The notes: generated by a model not told the origin, from the letters alone. DNA of 6,844 bases from Hydrogenothermaceae bacterium (GCA_026984415.1 JALSSE010000442.1:1-6844), one strand, 5' to 3'; counted from the stretch's first letter, positions 1-6,697 are shown. Numbers and translations: made by a program.

Positions 1-112
1 TGCCCATAGCGAGGAGGTTACACCCGGTCCCTTTCCGAACCCGGCAGTTAAGCTCCTCCGCGCCCATGATACTGGCTGGGAAACCGGTCGGAAAAGTAGG
101 TCGGTGCCAGGG
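1..112 (+). rRNA. rrf: 5S ribosomal RNA, 5' end cut by the window edge
   Basis: This is the RNA of the large ribosomal subunit central protuberance. The sequence carries the 5S hallmarks: GCCCATAGCGAGGAGG near the 5' side, CCGAACCCGGCAGTTAAGC in the middle (the usual form is CCGAACxCGGxAGTTAAGC), the GCGCCCATGATACTGG segment, and a 3' end GGTGCCAGGG. The final GCCAGGG should pair with a 5' strand of the form CCCTGGT to make helix I. Only its last T appears to be present, so about six bases seem to lie before the window, for a total near 118 nt. G+C is about 62%, far above the surrounding genes, as expected for a structural RNA in a thermophile with an AT-rich genome. It is probably the last gene of a 16S-23S-5S operon entering from the left. 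The exact 3' end is inferred from helix I. TTTT follows directly, but no separate terminator hairpin is seen. Confidence 0.96.
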
Positions 113-117
113 TTTTA

Positions 118-744
118 TTATTCTGTATTGAATGCCCTATCACCTGCATCTCCAATTCCAGGGATTATATACCCTTTATCATTTAATTTTTCATCAATCT
201 GTGCTATATAAACTTTTACATCCGGATGTTTTTTAGAAATCTTTGAAAGACCCTGAGGAACTCCAACCACATTTAAGGATATTATCCTTTCAGGATTTTT
301 TTCTTTTATTACTTTTATTGCATAATCTAAAGAACCACCGGTTGCTACCATTGGGTCTAATATTATTGCAGTTTTATTTTTTAATGGTGGAACTCTGTCG
401 TAATACAGAACACTTTCTAATGTTTCTTCATTTCTTTTTAATGCAATGAAACCGGCCTGGGCGTTTTTTAGAACTTCAAATATACCTCCAAGCATTGGTA
501 AACCAGCCCTTAGTATAGGTATAAAGACATATTTTTCTTCATCTATTACAGGAAATTTTCCCTTTCCAATCCAGATTTCAACTTCTCTATTTATTAATTT
601 TTCATTTCTCATAGCTTCAATGAAAAGGATACGGGCTATTTCATTTAATGTTTTTCTAAAAACGTAGGATTTTGTATTAATATCCCTAAGTTCGGTTACT
701 AAAGATTTTATTACTGGATGGTTTACTTCAATTACATTTTCCAT
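118..744 (-). CDS. upp: Uracil phosphoribosyltransferase
   Basis: This cytoplasmic pyrimidine salvage enzyme converts uracil plus PRPP to UMP and diphosphate. The 208-residue length is normal for the family. Visible motifs are RAGLPML (about 79-85), the PRPP-binding loop LDPMVATGGS (129-138), and the C-terminal uracil-binding segment GYIIPGIGDAGDR (191-203), preceded by HPDVKVYIAQIDEKLN; all are diagnostic for UPRT. The ATG directly abuts the stop codon of the fur-family gene, and a good Shine-Dalgarno (AGAGG, 755-751, 6-nt spacer) lies in that gene's last codons. Translation is therefore probably coupled, and upp is the last gene of the operon. Its TAA stop lies only about five bases from the 3' end of the convergent 5S gene. 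I see no terminator for it. Identity is secure; no key residue appears to be missing. Confidence 0.97.
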   Translation of the reverse strand: MENVIEVNHPVIKSLVTELRDINTKSYVFRKTLNEIARILFIEAMRNEKLINREVEIWIGKGKFPVIDEEKYVFIPILRAGLPMLGGIFEVLKNAQAGFIALKRNEETLESVLYYDRVPPLKNKTAIILDPMVATGGSLDYAIKVIKEKNPERIISLNVVGVPQGLSKISKKHPDVKVYIAQIDEKLNDKGYIIPGIGDAGDRAFNTE

Positions 745-1215
745 TTATTTCCTCTTTTTCTTCTTCAACTCTTTATAACATTCATGGCATAATCCAAAAA
801 TTTCCAATCTGTGGAAATCTGGATGAAATTTGTATTTTTTACAGATTTTGTTTTGTAATTCTTCTATTTTTTCTTCATGAAATTCTATTATTTTTCCACA
901 ATTTGTACATATTAAATGGTCATGGTGGTGTTTTAAAGAAACTTCGTATATAGTTTTATTTTTAAATTTTATAACTTCTTCAACAAAGCCTAATTCTTTC
1001 ATTATGTTTAATGTTCTATAAACTGTTGCCCTTGATACGTTTATACCTTTTTCTTTTATATTATGAACTAAATCTTCTATCTGAAAATGTCCTTCCGTTT
1101 TTAGTATCTCTTCAAATATCTTTTTACGCTGAGGTGTAAATTTTAATCCCTTTTTTCTTACTATATTTTTAAATTCAGAAATCTGTTTTTCTAAATCTAA
1201 ATTTTTGTTCTCCAT
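745..1215 (-). CDS. Fur-family metal-responsive transcriptional regulator
   Basis: A cytoplasmic, dimeric, winged-helix DNA-binding protein of 156 residues, slightly longer than typical Fur (about 140-150) because of a charged N-terminal extension and a Lys-rich tail. The N-terminal domain has LKFTPQRKKIFE (24-35) and a recognition helix around NVSRATVYRTLNIMKELG (59-76). The C-terminal domain has HHHDH (96-100), LICTNCGKIIEFH (101-113) and GLCHECYK (141-148). Cys103/Cys106 and Cys143/Cys146 form the usual Cys4 structural zinc site. Likely sensory ligands are His43, Glu91, His98, His100, Glu111 and His135. The position equivalent to the PerR peroxide-sensing Asp (residue 104 in B. subtilis PerR) is Glu111, which favours Fur-like (iron) or other metal sensing over PerR-type peroxide sensing. 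Subfamily remains open. The start is 2 nt after the stop of the flavin-reductase-like gene, with an AGGG-type ribosome site. It may regulate its own operon, but I see no classical Fur box. Confidence 0.93.
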   Translation of the reverse strand: MENKNLDLEKQISEFKNIVRKKGLKFTPQRKKIFEEILKTEGHFQIEDLVHNIKEKGINVSRATVYRTLNIMKELGFVEEVIKFKNKTIYEVSLKHHHDHLICTNCGKIIEFHEEKIEELQNKICKKYKFHPDFHRLEIFGLCHECYKELKKKKRK

Positions 1216-1217
1216 AT

Positions 1218-1826
1218 CTAATCCCTATCTGGTTTTTTTAATTGAAAAGTGTTTTCTTTTGTTATCAAACAATAGTTTACTCCACCTAATCTTCCTACAA
1301 TCTCAAGTTTTGTTGTATCAATGTATCCTTTTTCATTAATTAAATCATCTTTTATATGAAATTTTAGTATTTCACCTAAAACCATTCCCATTTTTCCTAT
1401 TTCTATTATTTCGAACTTTCTACATTCTATATTTACAGGTGATTCTTTTATTCTGGGAGCTTTTATAAAATCTGAATCAATAGGTGTCAGACCGGCTTTT
1501 TCAAATTCATCTATTTCCTTTTCAAAAGGTAATGATGTAATATTCATTTTATCTACTAATTCTTTTGTAACTATATTTATAACAAATTCTCCTGTTTCTT
1601 CTATATTTTGCCATGTGTCTTTTTTTTCTTTTGTTTCTTTTTTCCCGATAGATATCATTACTAAAGGAGGAACACTTGATATTCCAGCATAATAGCTGAA
1701 AGGGGCAATATTCAAAATCCCTTCTTTACTAATTGTTGAAACCCATGCTATAGGCCTTGGAACTATACTGCTTATCATCATTTTATAAATCATAGATGGC
1801 TCTAAATCTTTTACGTTTATTTCCAT
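1218..1826 (-). CDS. Flavin reductase-like, FMN-binding split-barrel protein
   Basis: A 202-residue cytoplasmic protein of the flavin-reductase-like (DIM6/NTAB) family, which binds FMN in a split beta-barrel. Family members reduce flavin with NAD(P)H or act as flavoprotein oxidoreductases; the substrate here is unknown. Visible family motifs are the N-terminal PRPIAWVST (23-31), NIAPFSYYAGIS (39-50, the flavin-contact region), KDTWQNIEETGEFVIN (69-84), APRIKESPVNIEC (123-135) and the C-terminal VGRLGGVNY (177-185). These match the full-length form of the family rather than a fragment. The ATG is one base after the LOG gene stop, with GGAG (1837-1834) spaced 7 nt upstream inside that gene, so coupled expression is likely. 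The neighbouring Fur-family gene hints at a redox or iron link, but that is inference only. I am confident of the fold, not of the physiological reaction. Confidence 0.9.
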   Translation of the reverse strand: MEINVKDLEPSMIYKMMISSIVPRPIAWVSTISKEGILNIAPFSYYAGISSVPPLVMISIGKKETKEKKDTWQNIEETGEFVINIVTKELVDKMNITSLPFEKEIDEFEKAGLTPIDSDFIKAPRIKESPVNIECRKFEIIEIGKMGMVLGEILKFHIKDDLINEKGYIDTTKLEIVGRLGGVNYCLITKENTFQLKKPDRD

Positions 1827-1827
1827 A

Positions 1828-2499
1828 TTAGAACTCCGGATATTCTTCTGTTTTTTGTATAGACCATTTAGTTATATATTCTACAATTTCATCTAAATCG
1901 TCCATAACTGTAAAAAGCTCAAAATCTTCAGGACTTATAAAACCATTTTCCAATGTGTTATCTTTTATCCACTGAATAAGACCATTCCAGTATTCACTTC
2001 CATAAAGTATAACTGGAAATTGTTTTACTTTTCGTGTTTGAATTAGTACAATTGTTTCTGTAAATTCGTCTAATGTTCCATACCCTCCTGGAAAAAGAAC
2101 GTAAGCCATAGCGTATTTATTAAACATAACTTTCCTTGCAAAAAAGTACTTAAAATTGAGTGTAACAGTGGCATACGGGTTTGGAACTTGTTCAAAAGGA
2201 AGCTGAATGTTAAGACCTACTGATTTTCCACCACCTTCTTTTGCACCTCTATTTCCTGCTTCCATTATTCCAGGTCCACCACCTGTTATTATGGAAAATC
2301 CATGCTGAACTAATTTTTTTGCAAGCTCTCTTGCAGCTTCATAGTATTTATTACCTTCTTTCACCCTTGCAGAACCGTAGAAAGTGACAGCAGGAATAAA
2401 TTCAGGTAATACGTCAAAACCATCTACAAAATCATCTATTATCCTGAAAAGTCTCCATGCATCTTCTTTTTTTAGTTCATTTATCTGGTACTTTTCCAT
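1828..2499 (-). CDS. LOG-family (TIGR00730-type) nucleotide phosphoribohydrolase
   Basis: A 223-residue cytoplasmic Rossmann-like protein of the LOG family, formerly annotated as putative lysine decarboxylase. Characterised members cleave the N-glycosidic bond of nucleoside 5'-monophosphates such as AMP or cytokinin ribotides, giving a free base and ribose 5-phosphate. The hallmark motifs are intact: GGGPGIMEAGNRGA (73-86, with Glu80 and Arg84), Arg122-Lys123, and PGGYGTLDE (137-145, catalytic Glu145), followed by FTETIVLIQ. FYGSAR (40-45) marks the first Rossmann strand and loop. The N-terminal 30 residues are an acidic extension common in bacterial LOG proteins. The start has AGGAG (2511-2507) at a 7-nt spacing in the 14-nt gap after the upstream gene. 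Co-transcription with upp suggests base or nucleotide turnover rather than hormone synthesis. 'Lysine decarboxylase' would be a mis-annotation. Substrate is unproven. Confidence 0.93.
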   Translation of the reverse strand: MEKYQINELKKEDAWRLFRIIDDFVDGFDVLPEFIPAVTFYGSARVKEGNKYYEAARELAKKLVQHGFSIITGGGPGIMEAGNRGAKEGGGKSVGLNIQLPFEQVPNPYATVTLNFKYFFARKVMFNKYAMAYVLFPGGYGTLDEFTETIVLIQTRKVKQFPVILYGSEYWNGLIQWIKDNTLENGFISPEDFELFTVMDDLDEIVEYITKWSIQKTEEYPEF

Positions 2500-2513
2500 A
2501 TTTTTTCTCCTGT

Positions 2514-2942
2514 TTAGGTATTTTTGTAAAGCTCAATTAGAAAAATTACTATCAATCCTAAAACAAAATTGAGCTGAATAAGTTTTGTAATTTTTGAAAT
2601 GATTACTGGTTTCTGAGCTTTATCTACTTGTTTTAACTTACTGAATAAACCAAAGTAAATATAACTAAAAACGATAACCATAATGGAATAAACAATCAGT
2701 TTTGAAATAAATAGTCCAGAATGTATGTAGTTGTGAACCCTATATCCACCTGTCAAAAGAAGCAAAAATATAGCTATCCACACAAGAGGAAAAAATCTTC
2801 CCATAGCAGCAATAACAAATTTACCTTTTTCTTCACCTAAAACCGATAAAGAAGGTCTTAAAACAAAAAGCGTATAAAACATTCCCCCTATCCATATTAA
2901 AATTGCCAATATATGAAACCAGTTTGCAACTGCTGTAATCAT
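2514..2942 (-). CDS. Four-helix integral membrane protein, CopD/HemJ-like
   Basis: A 142-residue inner-membrane protein with four predicted helices, at about 5-28, 49-66, 76-99 and 120-138. The first helix has His10 followed by ILAILIWIGGMFYTLFVLRP, the His-x(7)-W-x-G-G pattern seen in CopD-domain proteins and, in a related form, in the HemJ protoporphyrinogen oxidase family (about 140-145 residues, with His10 as a heme ligand). Helix 2 carries TGGY, and helix 3 begins at SKLIVY with Lys81, matching the position of a conserved Lys in HemJ. Other His residues are 70 and 74. A b-type-heme membrane protein is therefore plausible, but HemJ itself is not established because its RR/NE-type motifs are not clearly present. 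The ATG overlaps the tatC stop (ATGA), and a strong AGGAGG (2958-2953) lies upstream. Its place next to tatC may be operonic convenience. Function is uncertain. Confidence 0.8.
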   Translation of the reverse strand: MITAVANWFHILAILIWIGGMFYTLFVLRPSLSVLGEEKGKFVIAAMGRFFPLVWIAIFLLLLTGGYRVHNYIHSGLFISKLIVYSIMVIVFSYIYFGLFSKLKQVDKAQKPVIISKITKLIQLNFVLGLIVIFLIELYKNT

Positions 2943-3712
2943 TTAGCACTTTCCTCCTGCTGACTTCTACCTTTCATACTTTTTGGATATAAAATTTTAG
3001 CCATTATTATTGAAACTTCGTAAAAAACAATCAGTGGTAATGCTAAAAATGTCTGACTTACAACATCAGGGGGGGTTAAGATTGCAGCCAATACAAAAAT
3101 ACCAACAATAAAATAAGGTCTTATTTTTATAAGCATTTCAGGGGTAACAAGTCCAAGTCTCGCAAGTAATGAAAGGATTACAGGAAGCTCAAACGTTATC
3201 CCAAATGCCAGTAAAAGTCTTATAACAAATGATATATAAGAACTTACCGAAAGCATAGGGTCTACATCAAGTTGATTGTAACCAAAGTTTAAAAGAAATT
3301 TTATTGCAAGTGGTAAAACTCCAAAAAAGGAAAATAAAACCCCAAAAACAAAAAATACTGTTGTAAATAAAACGAAAGGTACTACCAGTTTTTTTTCATT
3401 TTCATAAAGGGCAGGTTCTATAAATTTCCATAACTGGTAAAAAACAAATGGAGATGCAATAACAAATCCAACAAGTAAGGAGATTTTAAAAGCTGTAAAG
3501 AATGACTCTGTTGGTGTAAGTGCTACTAATTTTAAATCTGGAAAAACTGAGTTTAAAGGTCTTTCAAATATATCAAAAAATATATTTACCTGTGTAAAGA
3601 CAACTATTGTAAATATTAAAACAGCTATTATACTTCGTATAAGTCTTGTTCTAAGCTCAGCTAAATGTTCTGTTATAGGGGCTTCAAATTCTTCAGGGTT
3701 TCTTTGTGTCAT
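2939..3712 (-). CDS. tatC: Twin-arginine translocase subunit TatC
   Basis: TatC is the six-helix inner-membrane receptor that binds twin-arginine signal peptides and, with TatA/TatB, exports folded proteins. The 257 residues are normal length. Visible signatures: HLAELRTR (16-23) in the N-terminal cytosolic segment, containing the signal-peptide-contact Glu19 and Arg21; PFVFYQLWKFIEPALYENEK (88-107) with Glu106 equivalent to E. coli Glu103; FGITFELPV (170-178) with intramembrane Glu175 equivalent to E. coli Glu170; and LTPPDVVSQ (212-220) with Asp216. All functional acidic residues known for the family are present, so the protein should be active. The start codon overlaps the tatB-like stop by ATGA, with AAGGAA (3726-3721) as ribosome site, implying translational coupling. 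The C-terminal 16 residues form a short charged cytoplasmic tail. Confidence 0.97.
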   Translation of the reverse strand: MTQRNPEEFEAPITEHLAELRTRLIRSIIAVLIFTIVVFTQVNIFFDIFERPLNSVFPDLKLVALTPTESFFTAFKISLLVGFVIASPFVFYQLWKFIEPALYENEKKLVVPFVLFTTVFFVFGVLFSFFGVLPLAIKFLLNFGYNQLDVDPMLSVSSYISFVIRLLLAFGITFELPVILSLLARLGLVTPEMLIKIRPYFIVGIFVLAAILTPPDVVSQTFLALPLIVFYEVSIIMAKILYPKSMKGRSQQEESAK

Positions 3713-4062
3713 GTTGTTGTTTCCTTGGTTTCTTTTTCTTCTTTTTTCAATTCTTTAAAAGATATCTTTTCCCTTTTAGGTTTGTACTCTTCATCTATAC
3801 TTTTTTCTAAGTCATCTGTTTCTTTTTTTTCTTCAGTTGATGATTTTTCTGCTATCTCTTCTTTCTTCTTTTTTGGTTGCTCTTCCTGAACTATTGTTGT
3901 TAAATCTGTGCTTACAGACTCTTTTACTTCATCAACTGCTGATTTGAATTCCCTGAAGAATTTACCTAATGTTCTTGCAGCTTCTGGCAGTCTTTTAGGT
4001 CCCAAAACAATTATTGCTACAATCATTATTAAAATCAGTTCCTGAAAACCTATTCCAAACAT
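3709..4062 (-). CDS. tatB: Twin-arginine translocase TatA/TatB-family subunit, TatB-like
   Basis: A 117-residue single-span protein that partners TatC in export of folded proteins. The N-terminal transmembrane helix (about 5-20) is followed by the hinge LGPKRLPEAARTLG (20-33) and an amphipathic helix (about 24-46). Two features favour TatB over TatA: Glu8 in the membrane helix (TatA commonly has Gln or another polar residue there) and Gly21-Pro22-Lys-Arg-Leu-Pro in place of the TatA Phe-Gly hinge. The rest (about 60-117) is a disordered tail rich in Lys, Glu, Ser and Thr. No second TatA-family gene is in the window. A strong ribosome site AAGAGG (4074-4069) sits 6 nt before the ATG. The stop overlaps tatC's start. 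A generic label 'TatA/TatE family' is the safe alternative; some genomes use one bifunctional protein. Confidence 0.92.
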   Translation of the reverse strand: MFGIGFQELILIMIVAIIVLGPKRLPEAARTLGKFFREFKSAVDEVKESVSTDLTTIVQEEQPKKKKEEIAEKSSTEEKKETDDLEKSIDEEYKPKREKISFKELKKEEKETKETTT

Positions 4063-4097
4063 CTTTTTCCTCTTAATTTTATTTAATTTATTATAAT
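4063..4097 (-). promoter_or_regulatory. Possible internal promoter and strong ribosome site before tatB
   Basis: This 35-nt gap is the widest within the minus-strand gene run. It holds TATAAT on the minus strand (4095-4090), about 28 nt before the tatB ATG, and AAGAGG (4074-4069) 6 nt before it. No convincing -35 is seen at 17-18 nt, and there is no terminator-like hairpin after the Omp85 stop. The tat-to-upp genes could thus start from a separate promoter here, read through from the Omp85 promoter, or both. The ribosome site is solid; the promoter is weakly supported. Confidence 0.3.
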
Positions 4098-6650
4098 CTA
4101 AAACATAGCTCCAATACTTAACTCTATTCTATATAAACTTTCTCCTTCTTTCCTGTCTAATTTTCTTGCAATATCAAAAATTATAGAACCAACTGGAGAC
4201 GGTACAGTAACTCCAATTCCTGCTGTTTCCCTTAAGTAAAGGTTGTTCATATCATTGTTATCAATGTAAACATTTCCAAAGTCTAAAAATATTAAACCGT
4301 ATAAATTTAAAGGTTTATAAAGAGGAATTTTTAAATCGTTATTAATCAAGATAAAACTTTTTCCTCCAGTTCCATTTTTACCTTTTATCTCTTCAAATCC
4401 AAAACCTCTAACAGTAGCAAGTCCACCTAAAAAATACCTTTCAGAAAGAAGTAAATTATCAACACTATCAAATATATACCCAATTCCTAACCTTTGTGTA
4501 AAAATAAGGTTTTTTATAGGGTAAAAATACCTTCCAAAAAATTCTGTTTTTACGTAATTAACATCCTGAAATCCTTTTACCAATCTAATTACAGAGTAAA
4601 TCCCTTTTTTTGTGTCAACTTTTGGTTTCCTGTAATCAAGTGTGAGAATATACCTGAGTTTTAAAGATTTATACTTGTCCTGTTTTAGTATAACGTCTGT
4701 ATTTTTTATTTCGTTCTTTGTGTACTCAAATATAAAACCGTGTTTAATATGTTTTGTTGATGTTTTTTCTATAGACACATCATAACCTTTTTTCCTTAAA
4801 TCAAAAATTCTGTGGATTTCAGTTGATAGAAAGTAGGAAGTAAATGCAGAAATTCTTTTAGGTATAAGTCTGTCTCCAATTGAGTATTTAAACATAGTAG
4901 AACCTAAATTTGTTATTTCTGAGAAAAATGACGTTTCTATTCCTATTCCAAATAGATTTTTTAAAGTCAGAGCACCATAAACCCTGAACTGTCTGTCTGT
5001 ATTATAACCAAATGAACCCTGAAAGAAACCCCTTTTATCTTCGTGCAAGATAAGAAGTTTATTAACTTTTTTATTACTTATATCTAATACAGGATTTACA
5101 TAATCAAATAGATATGAAGAATAAAACGTTATTAGGTCTAAATCAAAATCGTCTTTGTCGTAATACTTTTTATCAGATAAATTCTTTTTAATATAAAAAG
5201 GCTCTAAATGATAAGTTCCGTAGATAAAAGTTAACCCATTTTTATACCTTTCACCTAATTTGGTTATGTAAATTACTTCAGCATAAAAGATGTTATTTTC
5301 TTCTTTTTTAAATTTAACATCAAGTAAAACATCCCCATCAAAATAACCCTTGTTTTTCAGGATTTTTTTGTATTTATTAAGATATTCAAGTATAAGATTA
5401 CTATCGTAAACTTGAGGTGTTTTTGGAATTTCTTTAAATCTATAACCTTTATAAACTACTTTTTTTAATATAAATTTATTTCCTTTAAATATTTTTAATT
5501 TTATTGAGACAGTTTTTGAGTCTTCATCAAAAAATTCATCAATTTTATAAAAGGCATTTAAAAATCCTTTCTCCTGATATTTTTCAACAATTTTTTTTAG
5601 AAATTTTATAAATTTATACTTTGCGTAAACTTTTCCTTCAAACTCTTTTTTTATTTTCATAATAATTTCAGGAACATCAGTTTCCACAGAAATATTACTT
5701 ATTTTATAGATATTCCCCTCTTCTATTTTAAAAGTTAGAAATGTTTCAGGGTTTTTAAACGATTCTGACCTTTTTATATCTGCAAATACCTTTACATTTA
5801 TGTACCCATAATCCCTGTATAGTTTTTTTATTCTTTCTATACTTTCATTTAACTGGAAATAGTTAAATCCTTTTTCTTTAAATGTTAAAAGTTCCATAAG
5901 TTTTTTACTGCTGAAAGCTTTATTCCCTTCAAACCTAACTTTATATTTTGAGCCAAAAGTTATGTATATATAAACAGTTACCTTCCCGTTCTCTTCTAAA
6001 AAGAAACTCTGTAATGAAACGAAGTTATCAAAATAACCTTTTTCTCTCAGATATTTACTCAGGATATCAAGCCTGTCCTGAAGCATTCTAAATTTAATAA
6101 TTTTATTTTTTTTTAGACCTAAAATTTTTCTGTATTTTTTCTTTTCTTCTGTTGTTAACTCTTTTTCTGTTAAAAATCTAACTTCGTTTAACTTTGCTTT
6201 TTTCCCTTCTTTTATTCTTATTTTAAGAAATGCATTTCCATTTTTATCTATAGTAGAAAAAACGTATATTTTTGCGAAAGGATAACCATTATCTAAATAA
6301 AACTGTTTTAATCGTAAAACTATATTTTTAAAACTTTTAGAATCAAAAGTGTGGTTTTGAATAATTCCTGCAATTGCAAGTATTTCATTTTTCCAGAAAG
6401 ATTTATTACCTTTAACTGATATTCTTTTTACAACAGGTTTTTTCTTTAAAATCAGTCTATTATTTTTTATAGAGATTTCTTCAAAATCGTTTGTTTTTTC
6501 TAAATACTCTTTTAATAGGTATATATTTTTAGTTTTTTCGTAAATTTCCTGAATATTATTTTTAGGCAGAGGATAATTAGATTGGTAAATTTCACCAAAA
6601 GATAAGCCTATTAAGTTCAACAAAAATATTAAAATTATGGTTTTTTTCAT
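4098..6650 (-). CDS. Omp85/BamA-TamA family outer-membrane protein with multiple POTRA domains
   Basis: An 850-residue outer-membrane protein expected to insert or transport other outer-membrane proteins. Residues 1-19 are a Sec signal peptide (Lys-Lys then a hydrophobic stretch ending SFG). POTRA-type repeats follow, each with a G-Y/F turn before its last strands: turns at 122, 205, 282, 362 and 435 mark five clear domains between about 74 and 466. A degenerate N-terminal unit (about 33-71) and a possible extra one (about 468-540) would make up to seven. The C-terminal barrel (about 541-850) has the Omp85 loop-6 motif VRGF (747-750) within RYFLGGLATVRGFGFEE and ends with the outer-membrane C-terminal Phe (GAMF). 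The neighbours skp/ompH and lpxD, common beside bamA, are absent, so whether this is the essential BamA or a TamA-like paralogue cannot be told. Start chosen for the signal peptide; AGAGA (6661-6657) is a modest ribosome site. Confidence 0.92.
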   Translation of the reverse strand: MKKTIILIFLLNLIGLSFGEIYQSNYPLPKNNIQEIYEKTKNIYLLKEYLEKTNDFEEISIKNNRLILKKKPVVKRISVKGNKSFWKNEILAIAGIIQNHTFDSKSFKNIVLRLKQFYLDNGYPFAKIYVFSTIDKNGNAFLKIRIKEGKKAKLNEVRFLTEKELTTEEKKKYRKILGLKKNKIIKFRMLQDRLDILSKYLREKGYFDNFVSLQSFFLEENGKVTVYIYITFGSKYKVRFEGNKAFSSKKLMELLTFKEKGFNYFQLNESIERIKKLYRDYGYINVKVFADIKRSESFKNPETFLTFKIEEGNIYKISNISVETDVPEIIMKIKKEFEGKVYAKYKFIKFLKKIVEKYQEKGFLNAFYKIDEFFDEDSKTVSIKLKIFKGNKFILKKVVYKGYRFKEIPKTPQVYDSNLILEYLNKYKKILKNKGYFDGDVLLDVKFKKEENNIFYAEVIYITKLGERYKNGLTFIYGTYHLEPFYIKKNLSDKKYYDKDDFDLDLITFYSSYLFDYVNPVLDISNKKVNKLLILHEDKRGFFQGSFGYNTDRQFRVYGALTLKNLFGIGIETSFFSEITNLGSTMFKYSIGDRLIPKRISAFTSYFLSTEIHRIFDLRKKGYDVSIEKTSTKHIKHGFIFEYTKNEIKNTDVILKQDKYKSLKLRYILTLDYRKPKVDTKKGIYSVIRLVKGFQDVNYVKTEFFGRYFYPIKNLIFTQRLGIGYIFDSVDNLLLSERYFLGGLATVRGFGFEEIKGKNGTGGKSFILINNDLKIPLYKPLNLYGLIFLDFGNVYIDNNDMNNLYLRETAGIGVTVPSPVGSIIFDIARKLDRKEGESLYRIELSIGAMF

Positions 6651-6662
6651 TAACTATCTCTA

Positions 6663-6679
6663 ATTCTTTATTAAAGAAT
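6663..6679. promoter_or_regulatory. Perfect 17-bp inverted repeat, possible operator near the Omp85 gene start
   Basis: The sequence ATTCTTTATTAAAGAAT is a perfect 8-1-8 palindrome centred at 6671. It lies 13 bp upstream of the Omp85 gene ATG, inside its predicted leader, just beyond the ribosome site. The half-site TTAAAGAATA (6671-6680) recurs as a direct repeat at 6688-6697, 17 bp further on. Its size and symmetry fit binding of a dimeric repressor, or a small leader hairpin in the minus-strand mRNA. The half-site does not match the classical Fur or PerR boxes, so no regulator is assigned. Confidence 0.4.
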
Positions 6680-6697
6680 AAAATATTTTAAAGAATA

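Noticed and set aside
85..125. Possible intrinsic terminator made of the 5S 3' helix followed by TTTTATTATT
   Set aside because: The GC-rich stem is part of the mature 5S structure and the T-tract is only four bases before an A, so a dedicated terminator cannot be claimed.
243..667. Two overlapping + strand open frames of 68 and 73 codons inside upp
   Set aside because: They lie antisense to a fully convincing upp gene, encode low-complexity hydrophobic peptides with no recognisable motif, and lack good ribosome sites.
1216..1217. Fur box controlling the fur-family gene
   Set aside because: The gene starts 2 nt after the preceding stop, and no 19-bp GATAATGATAATCATTATC-like sequence is seen near it.
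2384..2572. A + strand open frame of 62 codons across the start of the LOG gene
   Set aside because: It is antisense to the LOG gene N-terminus and the end of the membrane-protein gene, is Ser/Phe-rich as expected from reverse-reading Lys/Glu codons, and has no motif.
3665..3889. A + strand open frame of 74 codons, Ser/Phe-rich
   Set aside because: It is the antisense reading of the Lys/Glu-rich tail of the TatB-like gene; the composition is explained by that alone.
4063..4097. Terminator between the Omp85 gene and tatB
   Set aside because: The gap is AT-rich and has no inverted repeat with a U-tract on the minus strand; it is better read as a leader or weak promoter region.
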